This document shows positions 34,475 through 42,743 of a stretch of 64,000 nt of DNA, piece after piece. Position 1 is the first letter of the stretch; each line of letters begins with the position of its first letter. Under the pieces are notes generated by a model, which saw only the letters and a list, made by a program, of their open reading frames with translations, made no database searches and was not told the DNA's origin. Position numbers and translations under genes: made by a program. The stretch spans positions 434,001-498,000 of the forward strand of contig NZ_NEVQ01000013.1 of the NCBI RefSeq assembly GCF_002261185.1, in the 5' to 3' direction. This DNA comes from Bordetella genomosp. 4. GTDB lineage: Bacteria; Pseudomonadota; Gammaproteobacteria; Burkholderiales; Burkholderiaceae_B.

Positions 34475-35500
34475 TCAATCAACGTCAGATTCTAGTACAC
34501 GTTCCGTCGGACCTGCTCCAGCAACGTCGGGAGCAGGCCTCACGGCAGGCAAGCTGGTGATCAGCATGGTGGTGCCAGGCGTGAGCAAACGGTACACACG
34601 GCGGATGAATTCAGGCTGTGCCTTGATGCTGTTTTCCAGGTTGGTCAAGGACGGCGGCGTGCCGAACAGGGGATAACTGGCCCATTGGTGCCGCAGTTGC
34701 GTCGGGTCAAACGGGCTAGGCTCGTTGACGGTCCCCGTCCCCATCACCAATAACAGCGCACCGTCAAAATGTGCGCCTGAATCGGCATGCAACCATGAGG
34801 AACCGATTGCGATCCCGTTGCGCAGGACGTAAAAGCGCTGCTCGCTCAAGCTGAGGACAATGCTCAACGGTCCCGACGGCGAAATACTCTCGTCCCAGAA
34901 ATCTCCCTTGCCGCGCTGGGCAATCTGATCAACGGGAGATGCCGCGGCCCCAGGCGCTACAGGCGCCAGCAGCGCGGGAAACGCAATCCGGGAGGGGTCT
35001 ACGCGAGCATCGGCCACCACCACCGTATCGCCGTTCTTCGTCTCGGCAAACAACCGTTGTGCAAATGCATTGGGTAACCGCACGCAGCCATGGGAAGCCG
35101 GATGCCCCGGGATCGCGCCACCGTGCAGCGCGATCCCGCTCCAGGTGAGCCGCTGCATGTACGGCATAGGCGCATTGTTATAGATATTGGACCGGTGATC
35201 ACGGTCCTTTTGCAGGATGGTGAATACGCCGGTGGGCGTCTCATGCCCCGGCTTGCCGGAACTGATGGTCGATACGCCTATCGCAACGCCATTGCGGTAG
35301 ACATACACGCGCTGCTCGTCCAGGCTGACCAGGACGACCAATGGACCGGCAGGCGCTGCCTCGGGATGCCAAATGAAATCCCCCGGGCTCATTTTTTTCA
35401 CGTCCAGCGCCAGCGCCTCGGCGCTGACAACAAGAGCGGTTGAAAAGCACGCGCCCAAAAAAGCGCGACGCGAATACACGGCGTTCGATGTCAAAGGCAT
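34475..35500 (-). CDS. L,D-transpeptidase with a second, inactive YkuD-like copy
   Basis: A 341-residue exported protein with Tat-like signal YSRRAFLGA (residues 9-17). Residues about 40-185 are a canonical YkuD domain with active site HGGAIPGHPASHGCVR (His126, Cys139, Arg141), which makes direct 3-3 peptidoglycan cross-links or anchors lipoproteins. Residues about 205-330 repeat the opening of that domain (SIVLSLSEQRFYVLRNGIAIG against LVVLVSLDEQRVYVYRNGVAIG) but have no HGxxSHGC box. The second copy is therefore probably structural or substrate-binding. The start is the ATG at 35500; a TTG ten codons earlier is possible. Confidence 0.88.
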   Translation of the reverse strand: MPLTSNAVYSRRAFLGACFSTALVVSAEALALDVKKMSPGDFIWHPEAAPAGPLVVLVSLDEQRVYVYRNGVAIGVSTISSGKPGHETPTGVFTILQKDRDHRSNIYNNAPMPYMQRLTWSGIALHGGAIPGHPASHGCVRLPNAFAQRLFAETKNGDTVVVADARVDPSRIAFPALLAPVAPGAAASPVDQIAQRGKGDFWDESISPSGPLSIVLSLSEQRFYVLRNGIAIGSSWLHADSGAHFDGALLLVMGTGTVNEPSPFDPTQLRHQWASYPLFGTPPSLTNLENSIKAQPEFIRRVYRLLTPGTTMLITSLPAVRPAPDVAGAGPTERVLESDVD

Positions 35501-35594
35501 AGGGACTGAGAAATCGTTAAGAACACACAACTCTAACTGTAGCCCGTTTATTCAGCGCAGGTGAGCGTTATCCCGCTATCGGGAAAACCATGAT

Positions 35595-35610
35595 TGGAAC
35601 TTTAGTTTCA
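35595..35610. promoter_or_regulatory. RpiR operator candidate, left half
   Basis: TGGAACT-TT-AGTTTCA, a 16-bp near-perfect palindrome, lies 42 bases before the RpiR ATG. It is repeated with one base difference per arm at 35625-35640, with centres exactly 30 bp apart. Confidence 0.72.
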
Positions 35611-35624
35611 CACAAATATAGTTA

Positions 35625-35640
35625 TGAAACTAAAGTTTCA
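35625..35640. promoter_or_regulatory. RpiR operator candidate, right half
   Basis: TGAAACT-AA-AGTTTCA is a perfect 16-bp palindrome ending 11 bases before the RpiR start. With the copy at 35595-35610 it also forms a larger inverted repeat (13-bp arms 35598-35610 and 35625-35637). Two sites three helical turns apart suit a tetrameric or paired dimeric regulator. Confidence 0.78.
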
Positions 35641-35651
35641 TAGACATCACC

Positions 35652-36500
35652 ATGACCCAATCCCTGCACGACCGAATCGTCAGCCTGCACGACCAACTGA
35701 CAGACAGCGAACGCCGACTCGCCGAAGTCATGCTGGAGCACCTGAGCCAACTCGCCGCCTACACCGGCGCCGAACTGGCGCAAAAGGCTGGGGTGTCCAA
35801 AGCCACGGCGGGCCGGTTCTTTCGCCGTCTAGGTTACGACAATTTCAATGAGATACGTGCCGTGGTGCGTGAACAGGCGGATCTGGGTTCGCCGCTGCAA
35901 CTGCTCGCGGGCGGCAATGCCGAGCCTCCCAGCGACGATGCGCTGGCTCAGCATCTGGCAAGCGATCTCCAGAACCTGGCTCACACCTTCGAACGCATCG
36001 AGCGCAAAACGATAGACGAGGCGATTCATTTACTGGGCAGCACGCGCCGCGTTTTTGTAGCGGGGTTCCGCAATGGCCGGGTATTGGCCCAGTATGCCTG
36101 GGCCCTGCTCACCCAATTGCGCGACGGCGTCGTACTGGTGCCCGGCGCGGGGCTGAATCTGGCAGAGGACCTCGCTGATCTCGGTCCGGACGACCTGCTG
36201 CTCGTGATGGACTTTCGCCGTCGCGTGACACTGCTGCGCCCCATGGTGGAACACGCCAATCGCGCCGGCGCGAAAGTCATCACGCTCACCGATCCCACAG
36301 CCACGGAACTGCCTGCGCGCTCTGACGTCGTCCTGCGCTGCGCGACACAAGGCGCACAGATTTTCGACTCGTATGTCGCGCCCATCAGCCTGATCAATCA
36401 TTTGGGATCCAGCCTGGCGGCGACGCTGGGAGCCACGGCGCGTAAACGGCTGGAAACCATCGAATCACTGCATAACCATTATGGCGATCTCCATCGCTAA
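35652..36500 (+). CDS. RpiR/MurR-family transcriptional regulator
   Basis: A 282-residue regulator with an N-terminal HTH_6 domain (AQKAGVSKATAGRFFRRLGYDNFNEIRAVV, about residues 38-70) and a C-terminal SIS domain (about 125-265, VFVAGFRNGRVLAQYAWALLTQL) that normally binds a phosphosugar or similar effector. It is the first gene of the operon that follows and overlaps the next gene's first possible start. Two matching palindromes sit in its promoter, pointing to autoregulation and control of the downstream catabolic genes. An SIS regulator over an amino-acid operon is less usual than over sugar operons. Confidence 0.92.
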   Translation: MTQSLHDRIVSLHDQLTDSERRLAEVMLEHLSQLAAYTGAELAQKAGVSKATAGRFFRRLGYDNFNEIRAVVREQADLGSPLQLLAGGNAEPPSDDALAQHLASDLQNLAHTFERIERKTIDEAIHLLGSTRRVFVAGFRNGRVLAQYAWALLTQLRDGVVLVPGAGLNLAEDLADLGPDDLLLVMDFRRRVTLLRPMVEHANRAGAKVITLTDPTATELPARSDVVLRCATQGAQIFDSYVAPISLINHLGSSLAATLGATARKRLETIESLHNHYGDLHR

Positions 36501-37764
36501 TCTTTCTCGGGAGACCGGCTTGAATACCCCTCTTTCTAACGTAAAACTGCAGTACGCATCGAATCCGGCAGTCCAACCTGATGCCCCCTATGGTGCTGAA
36601 CAGCAGTCCGTGCTCGGCGGCGCCGCGTTCGCGCAGGCGGCCACGCAAATCCGGCAATGGCCGGGCTACGCCCCTACCCCGCTGCACGACCTGACGGGCC
36701 TGGCGCAGGCTGCGGGTGTCGCGCAGATTCTGTATAAGGACGAAGCCGACCGGTTCGGATTGGGCAGCTTCAAAGCCCTCGGGGGTGCTTATGCCGTCAG
36801 CCGCCTGCTGTTGAAAGAGATCGCATCTCGTACGGGCGAGCAGAATGCGACGGCAGAAGACCTGCTCTCGGGCCGCTACGCCGCCATCACGCGTGACATT
36901 ACCGTCACCTGCGCGACCGATGGCAATCACGGCCGGTCGGTCGCCTGGGGCGCGCAGCGATTCGGCTGCCAATGCGTCATCTACATCCACGCCACCGTCA
37001 GCGAGGGGCGCAAGGAAGCGATCGAGAAATACGGTGCACAGGTCGTGCGCACCGACGGCAACTATGACGACTCAGTGCGCCAGGCAGCCCGCGACGCCGA
37101 GCGCCTGGGCCGTTTCGTCGTATCGGACACCTCGTACGACGGGTACATGGACGTACCCAAAGACGTGATGCAGGGCTATGCGGTCATGGCCGACGAGGCC
37201 CTGGATCAAATCGGCACAGACCCGTTGCCCACCCACGTATTCCTGCAAGGCGGCGTCGGCGGCCTCGCAGCGGCCGTATGCGCGCATTTCTGGGAAACAT
37301 TAGGCGCCAAGCGGCCGAAGTTCATTGTGGTCGAGCCCGACAAAGCCGCCTGCCTGTATGAAAGCGCACGCGCCGGCAAACCCGTCGCCGTACACGGTGA
37401 CCTGGATACCATCATGGCCGGCCTGGCTTGCGGCGAAGTCTCATTGCTCGCCTGGAAAGTCCTGCACCCAGGCGCACGGGCGTTTCTCTGCATCGATGAC
37501 GAGTCTGCGTTGAATACGGTGCGCTTGCTGGCCGAAGGCCGTTATGGCGATACGCCTATCGTCGCCGGTGAATCGGCAGTGGCCGGCTTGGCGGGCATGC
37601 TGGGCGCAATGAACGATCCGCAAGCTCGCGCCGCTCTCGGCCTGGATGCCGAGAGCCGTATTCTCGTGTTCGGGAGCGAAGGTGCGACGGATCCTGAGCT
37701 GTACCAGCGCATCGTCGGTAAATCGGCGCAGGCCGTGCGCGAATCCAGCAGGACGCCGGCATGA
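36481..37764 (+). CDS. dpaL: Diaminopropionate ammonia-lyase
   Basis: PLP enzyme converting 2,3-diaminopropionate (both enantiomers in E. coli) to pyruvate and two ammonia. The 427-residue product matches E. coli YgeX over most of its length: RFGLGSFKALGGAYA holds the PLP lysine (Lys98), CATDGNHGRSVAWGAQ matches the phosphate/cofactor loop, and HGDLDTIMAGLACGEVS is the family block. The ATG at 36481 overlaps the RpiR gene by 20 bases and has no ribosome-binding site; a TTG at 36520 preceded by GGGAGA is a good alternative start. Next gene starts in an ATGA overlap. Confidence 0.93.
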   Translation: MAISIANLSRETGLNTPLSNVKLQYASNPAVQPDAPYGAEQQSVLGGAAFAQAATQIRQWPGYAPTPLHDLTGLAQAAGVAQILYKDEADRFGLGSFKALGGAYAVSRLLLKEIASRTGEQNATAEDLLSGRYAAITRDITVTCATDGNHGRSVAWGAQRFGCQCVIYIHATVSEGRKEAIEKYGAQVVRTDGNYDDSVRQAARDAERLGRFVVSDTSYDGYMDVPKDVMQGYAVMADEALDQIGTDPLPTHVFLQGGVGGLAAAVCAHFWETLGAKRPKFIVVEPDKAACLYESARAGKPVAVHGDLDTIMAGLACGEVSLLAWKVLHPGARAFLCIDDESALNTVRLLAEGRYGDTPIVAGESAVAGLAGMLGAMNDPQARAALGLDAESRILVFGSEGATDPELYQRIVGKSAQAVRESSRTPA

Positions 37765-39041
37765 GCTCCCCCACATCACTGCAATCAGCGGCGGGGCCCG
37801 CGTCAGAGCACAAGCCGTTGCGCATCAATACGCAACGTCTGCTGGGCCGCATCGCAGAATTGGGAAAGATCGGCGAAATCGACGGCGGCGGCGTATGCCG
37901 TTTGGCCCTGACCGACGAAGACCGCCACGGACGAGACAGGGTCTGCAGCTGGATGCGCGAGCTAGGCCTGGACGTGACGATCGATGCCATCGGCAACGTT
38001 GTCGGCATACGCCGGGGCAGCGAAGATCTGCCTCCCGTCATGACGGGATCGCACATCGACACCGTGCGCACCGGTGGCCGCTATGACGGCAATCTCGGCG
38101 TGCTCGCCGGCCTGGAGGTCGTGGCGACACTGAATGACGCGGGCGTCACGACACGGCGGCCGCTGGCCGTGGCCTTTTTCACCAACGAAGAAGGCGCGCG
38201 CTTTGCACCGGACATGATGGGCAGCCTGGTCTTTCAGGGCGGTTTGCCGCTGGAAACGGCCTTGAACACGACAGGAATCGACGGCACGACGGTGCGTGAA
38301 AATTTGCAGCGTATCGGCTATGCGGGCTCCTATCCCGTGGCCAGCAGAGCCGTCCATGCCTTTGTGGAACTGCACGTAGAACAAGGCCCCGTGCTGGAAC
38401 ACGAGGGCGTCACGATTGGCGCCGTCACCGGCGTACAAGGCATCCATTGGACCGAATTCACCATCGAAGGCACGTCCAATCACGCCGGCACGACGCCCAT
38501 GCGGCTACGCCATGATGCAGGCGTGGTCGCCGCCCGGATCGCCTGCTTTGCGCGCGATCTGGCGGTCGAACTGGGCGCCGGCCAATTGGCCACTGTCGGG
38601 CATATTCAGATTGCGCCGAACCTGGTGAACGTCATTCCCAACCGCGCCGTCTTCACGCTGGATTTGCGCAACACCGATGGCGATGTCCTGGCCAACGCCG
38701 TGCAACGTGTTTTCGCGTTTGCGCAACAGGCCGCCGACGCCGAGGGCGTACAGCTGCGTCATCGCTCACTGGCGGACTTCCAGCCGGTGAGCTTTGATCG
38801 TCGCATCATCGAACGTGTGGAGGCCATCGCGCACCAGCATGGACACCGCGTACAGCGCATGCCCAGCGGCGCGGGCCACGACGCACAGATGCTGGCGCGC
38901 ATGTGCCCGGCTGGCATGATTTTCGTCCCCAGCGTCAAAGGGCTGTCGCACAACGTCGCCGAATTCACCCACGACCACGACATCGAAGCCGGCGCCAACG
39001 TCCTGTTGACGTTGCTGACCGAACTTGCAGAACAACACTAG
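37761..39041 (+). CDS. M20 family amidohydrolase (N-carbamoyl-L-amino-acid hydrolase/allantoate amidohydrolase type)
   Basis: A 426-residue zinc-dependent amidase. Metal and catalytic residues are visible in TGSHIDTVRTGGRYDG (His98, Asp109), TNEEGARF (about residue 141) and LHVEQGPVLE (His about 207); GAGHDAQMLA and HNVAEFTHDHDI (near residues 374 and 394) complete the family pattern. Such enzymes split N-carbamoyl, allantoate or ureidoglycine amide bonds releasing ammonia and CO2. The start overlaps the dpaL stop (ATGA), so it is coupled to it. Substrate by context may be a ureido or carbamoyl derivative. Confidence 0.9.
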   Translation: MSSPTSLQSAAGPASEHKPLRINTQRLLGRIAELGKIGEIDGGGVCRLALTDEDRHGRDRVCSWMRELGLDVTIDAIGNVVGIRRGSEDLPPVMTGSHIDTVRTGGRYDGNLGVLAGLEVVATLNDAGVTTRRPLAVAFFTNEEGARFAPDMMGSLVFQGGLPLETALNTTGIDGTTVRENLQRIGYAGSYPVASRAVHAFVELHVEQGPVLEHEGVTIGAVTGVQGIHWTEFTIEGTSNHAGTTPMRLRHDAGVVAARIACFARDLAVELGAGQLATVGHIQIAPNLVNVIPNRAVFTLDLRNTDGDVLANAVQRVFAFAQQAADAEGVQLRHRSLADFQPVSFDRRIIERVEAIAHQHGHRVQRMPSGAGHDAQMLARMCPAGMIFVPSVKGLSHNVAEFTHDHDIEAGANVLLTLLTELAEQH

Positions 39042-39050
39042 GAGACCACT

Positions 39051-40004
39051 TTGTCACGATTCATCAATGTCGCTGCCGCTCAACTCGGCCCCATACAACG
39101 CAGCGATACACGCAGTGAAATCATCGAGCGTCTGCTGGCCCACCTGCGGCAAGCCCACGCCATGGGCTGCCAGCTGGTGGTGTTTCCCGAGTTGGCATTG
39201 ACCACGTTTTTCCCGCGCTGGTACATGGAAGACCCGGAGGAAGTCGACGCCTTCTATGAAAAAGAAATGCCCGGCCCTACGACCCGCGTTCTGTTCGATA
39301 CTGCGGCCAAACTGGGCATCGGTTTCTACCTGGGCTACGCGGAACTGACGGTGGAGAACGGCCGTGCGCACCGCTACAACACGTCCATCCTGGTCGGACA
39401 AGACGGCAAAATCATCGGCAAGTATCGCAAAGTACATCTGCCCGGCCATGCCGAACACGAGCCATGGCGTGCCTTTCAGCATCTCGAAAAACACTACTTT
39501 GAACCCGGCCAGTCGTTCGATGTGTGGCGAGCGTTCGGCGGTGTCATGGGCATGGCGCTATGCAACGACCGGCGCTGGTCCGAAACCTATCGCGTGATGG
39601 GCCTGCAGGGCGTCGAGATGATCATGCTCGGCTACAACACACCCGTGCATAACCCGCCCGCTCCCGAACATGACGACCTGTCGATGTTTCACAATCAGCT
39701 CGTCATGCAGGCAGGGGCGTATCAAAACGGCACATGGGTGGTGGGTGTCGCCAAGGCGGGGGAGGAAGAAGGCTGCGAAATGATCGGCGGCACCTGCATC
39801 ATCGCGCCCTCCGGTGAAATCGTCGCGGCCTGCTCCACCAAAGGCGATGAGCTCGCGATTGCCCGTTGCGATCTGGACCTGTGCCATTCCTACAAGAGCA
39901 CGACCTTCAACTTTGAGCGTCATCGGCGTCCCGAGGCCTATGGATTGATCACTTCTCGTCGCGGTGCCATTGCCCCAGCCGACGTGGAGATGTCCCCAGC
40001 TTAA
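39051..40004 (+). CDS. N-carbamoyl-D-amino-acid hydrolase (nitrilase family)
   Basis: A 317-residue nitrilase-superfamily enzyme that resembles Agrobacterium D-carbamoylase along its length (VFPELALTTFFPRW, GPTTRVLFDTAAKLGIGFYLGYAEL, YNTPVHNPPAPEHD). The Glu-Lys-Cys triad is visible as Glu47, Lys127 and Cys171 (LCNDRRW). The family releases D-amino acid, CO2 and ammonia from N-carbamoyl-D-amino acids. A TTG start at 39051 is supported by TAGGAG 7 bases upstream. It follows the M20 amidase by 9 bases, so D- and L-type carbamoylase activities may be made together. Confidence 0.93.
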   Translation: MSRFINVAAAQLGPIQRSDTRSEIIERLLAHLRQAHAMGCQLVVFPELALTTFFPRWYMEDPEEVDAFYEKEMPGPTTRVLFDTAAKLGIGFYLGYAELTVENGRAHRYNTSILVGQDGKIIGKYRKVHLPGHAEHEPWRAFQHLEKHYFEPGQSFDVWRAFGGVMGMALCNDRRWSETYRVMGLQGVEMIMLGYNTPVHNPPAPEHDDLSMFHNQLVMQAGAYQNGTWVVGVAKAGEEEGCEMIGGTCIIAPSGEIVAACSTKGDELAIARCDLDLCHSYKSTTFNFERHRRPEAYGLITSRRGAIAPADVEMSPA

Positions 40005-40035
40005 CTCCCCGCTTCCCTCTTCCAGCTAGGTCATA

Positions 40036-40059
40036 GGGTGCCGGCGTTTTCCGGCACCC
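40036..40059 (+). terminator. Hairpin in the operon between carbamoylase and MFS transporter genes
   Basis: GGGTGCCGG and CCGGCACCC form a 9-bp perfect stem with loop CGTTTT. No T-run follows, so it is more likely an mRNA stability or partial-attenuation element than a full terminator. Confidence 0.55.
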
Positions 40060-40100
40060 AAGGGGAGCGTTTGCCTTAAATTTCTTCGAGGTGCATGCTA

Positions 40101-41429
40101 ATGAACACAAGTTTGGCTCCGGCTCACGCCGCAGATGCAGTATCTTCGACACAATCCGACAGCAAGGACGACGCTCTCTACCGCAAGGTCGCGTTCCGTC
40201 TGCTTCCCTTTTTGATGCTGTGCTATATCGCGGCCTTCCTGGATCGAGTCAATGTCGGCTTTGCAAAGCTGCAAATGCTCGACGAACTCGGTTTCAGCGA
40301 AGTCGTCTATGGGCTGGGCGCGGGCATTTTCTTCATCGGCTATTTTCTCTTTGAAGTCCCCAGCAATCTGCTCATGCATCGCATCGGGGCAAAGAAAACC
40401 CTGGCGCGCATCATGATCCTGTGGGGCATCATCTCTGGCGCGATGGCCCTGACGCAAACCCCGACGCAGTTCTACATCCTGCGATTCCTCCTGGGCGCCG
40501 CCGAAGCCGGGTTTTATCCCGCCATCATCCTCTATTTGACCTATTGGTTTCCGTCGCGCCGCAGAGGACAGATCGTCGCGATTTTCATGACGGCGGTACC
40601 GTTTGCCGGCATCATCGGCGGCCCGTTGTCGGGATACATCATGGAGGCCTTTCACGATGTGCATAGCCTGTCCGGCTGGCAATGGATGTTCCTGATCGAA
40701 GCCATCCCGTCCGTCGTACTGGGCATCTCTGTTATTTATTATCTGGACGATCGCATCGACGATGCGAAATGGCTCAGCGCCGCGGACAAGGCCCGCATGA
40801 ATGCCAATCTGGACGTGGACCGATCCGCCAAAGTGGAACACGTCTCGCTGTGGACGCTGCTCAAGGACAAGCGCGTCATCCATATGGCGCTGATCTGCTA
40901 TTGCACGGTATCCAGCCTGTCCGGCCTGGCCTTCTGGATTCCGTCCGTCATCAAGTCTACCGGCGTTGACTCGTTGCTGTCGGTCGGGCTGTTGACTGCG
41001 GTGCCCAATATCTGCGCGGTGATTTCGATGGTGCTGGTGTGCCGCCATTCAGACCTGAGCCGCGAGCGCCGTTGGCATATGATCGTGCCCTTTCTCATCG
41101 GCGGCACGGGCCTCGTGCTGAGCACCGTGTACAGCCATAACCCGCCGTTCGCCGTGCTGATGCTGTCCGTGGCGGCCGCGGGATGCATGGTGTGCTCACC
41201 GCTGTTCTGGAGCTTGCCCACCGCGTTTCTAAAGGGCCGCAGCGCCGCTGCCGGCATTGCAGGCATCAACTCGTTCGCCGGATTGGCGGCCTTTGTCAGC
41301 CCATATGTCATCGGCTGGATCAAGAACGCGACGGGGTCCACCGATTACGGCATGTATTTTCTGTCCGCGTTCACGGTACTGGGCGCCATTCTGGTCTATC
41401 TCGTCCCCAAAGACCTGGTCAATCGTTGA
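40101..41429 (+). CDS. MFS transporter, anion:cation symporter (ACS) family
   Basis: A 442-residue inner-membrane symporter with about 12 hydrophobic segments. The opening LYRKVAFRLLPFLMLCYIAAFLDRVNVGFAKLQM is the ACS-family hallmark (FLDRVNVG in the first loop). Family members take up carboxylates, glucarate-type acids or amino-acid derivatives by proton symport. ATG at 40101 is chosen over 40095 because of GAGGTG 7 bases upstream. It lies inside the dpaL/carbamoylase operon, so it is the probable uptake system for that pathway. Confidence 0.93.
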   Translation: MNTSLAPAHAADAVSSTQSDSKDDALYRKVAFRLLPFLMLCYIAAFLDRVNVGFAKLQMLDELGFSEVVYGLGAGIFFIGYFLFEVPSNLLMHRIGAKKTLARIMILWGIISGAMALTQTPTQFYILRFLLGAAEAGFYPAIILYLTYWFPSRRRGQIVAIFMTAVPFAGIIGGPLSGYIMEAFHDVHSLSGWQWMFLIEAIPSVVLGISVIYYLDDRIDDAKWLSAADKARMNANLDVDRSAKVEHVSLWTLLKDKRVIHMALICYCTVSSLSGLAFWIPSVIKSTGVDSLLSVGLLTAVPNICAVISMVLVCRHSDLSRERRWHMIVPFLIGGTGLVLSTVYSHNPPFAVLMLSVAAAGCMVCSPLFWSLPTAFLKGRSAAAGIAGINSFAGLAAFVSPYVIGWIKNATGSTDYGMYFLSAFTVLGAILVYLVPKDLVNR

Positions 41430-41521
41430 TTGCCGCGCGCCGGTGCGCGCCACGGCCGGCAACATCCCTCAACGGTCGGCGCGCCAAGCCGGCCTCTCTG
41501 ATTTGCAGTGGAGTGAATTAC

Positions 41522-42667
41522 ATGACTAGTGATGTCATCCAGTTGACCCAGGACATGGTGCGCATACCCAGCCTTTCAGGCCAGGAAAGCGCGATGGCTG
41601 ACCTGATGAAGCAACGCATGCATGAATTTGGTTTTACCTCAGTCACCATGGATCGAAACGGATCTGTTCTGGGCTTGATCGGACCCGACGAAGCGGACGT
41701 CGCGTTGCTGTTCGATGGCCACATGGATGTCGTGCCCGTATCCGGCGACTGGCGATTTGATCCTTTCGGTGCGACGATTCACGAAGGCCGGTTGTACGGC
41801 CGCGGCAGCACCGACATGAAAGGCGGTATCGCGGCTGCAATCTGCGGCGTAGCCGCCGCCGCACGCGAAGGCGCGCTCAAACGCCGCGTCGCGGTGTCAG
41901 CCAGCGTACTGGAAGAAGTCATCGAAGGCCATGCCTTGGCTAGCGTATTGGACCGATGCCAGCCTGCCGCGGTGATCATCTGCGAACCCTCCAAACTCGA
42001 TATCAAGATCGCACAGAAAGGCCGGCTGGAGATTCTGTTGACATTCAAAGGCGTGCCTGCACATGCCGCCTCGCCCCACCTGGGCCGCAATCCGCTGCAT
42101 GCCGCGGCCCGCGCGCTGACCGCATTGGCATCGCTGCCGCTGCCCAGCGATCCTGTCGTGGGCGATGCGTTATTGGTGCCCACCGATATGATTTCGTCGC
42201 CCTACCCGTCTATCTCGATGATTCCTTCGTCGACCACCATACGCTTTGATCGTCGCACGCTCAGCGGCGAAACCGAGGAAAACGTGCTGGCCCAGATCGA
42301 CGCCTGCCTTAAGCAGCATGGGCTATCGGATTACGCCTTGACGACAACGCGCGATAGCGTCAGCACGTTTACCGGGGAACGAGCCGAGCCGGCCCGATGG
42401 CTGCCAGCGTGGCAGCAGACGCAGGACCATCCTTTAGTGACCAGCGCCGTCGAGGCTGTCAAACGCAGCGGCCGCGAACCGCGCATCGGCGTCTGGCCAT
42501 TCTGCACCAATGGCTCGGAGTCCGCCGGCAGACGACATATCCCGACCGTGGGACTGGGCCCCGGGCGTGAAGAAGATGCGCACATCATCGACGAGTCGAT
42601 CGCGCTGGATCAACTCGAGGGCGCGCGCGAGATATACAAACAGTTGACGTTGATCGCGGCGGCGTGA
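41522..42667 (+). CDS. M20 family deacylase (ArgE/DapE/YgeY-like)
   Basis: A 381-residue M20 peptidase-fold enzyme with zinc ligands and catalytic residues in LLFDGHMDVVP (His67, Asp69), GRGSTDMKGG (Asp98) and VLEEVIEGH (Glu131-Glu132). It is similar in kind to ArgE and DapE deacylases and to YgeY, which accompanies diaminopropionate lyase in E. coli. It probably removes an N-acyl group from the pathway substrate. A GGAG site lies about 10 bases before the ATG at 41522. Last gene of the operon that starts at RpiR; convergent with a phospholipase-D gene. Confidence 0.9.
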   Translation: MTSDVIQLTQDMVRIPSLSGQESAMADLMKQRMHEFGFTSVTMDRNGSVLGLIGPDEADVALLFDGHMDVVPVSGDWRFDPFGATIHEGRLYGRGSTDMKGGIAAAICGVAAAAREGALKRRVAVSASVLEEVIEGHALASVLDRCQPAAVIICEPSKLDIKIAQKGRLEILLTFKGVPAHAASPHLGRNPLHAAARALTALASLPLPSDPVVGDALLVPTDMISSPYPSISMIPSSTTIRFDRRTLSGETEENVLAQIDACLKQHGLSDYALTTTRDSVSTFTGERAEPARWLPAWQQTQDHPLVTSAVEAVKRSGREPRIGVWPFCTNGSESAGRRHIPTVGLGPGREEDAHIIDESIALDQLEGAREIYKQLTLIAAA

Positions 42668-42743
42668 GTTCTCGGCGTGCCGCTCATGGCCGAGACGTGG
42701 CGCGGTACGGTCGATTCGTTTGTCGCTGCGTCAGCGCATGCCG

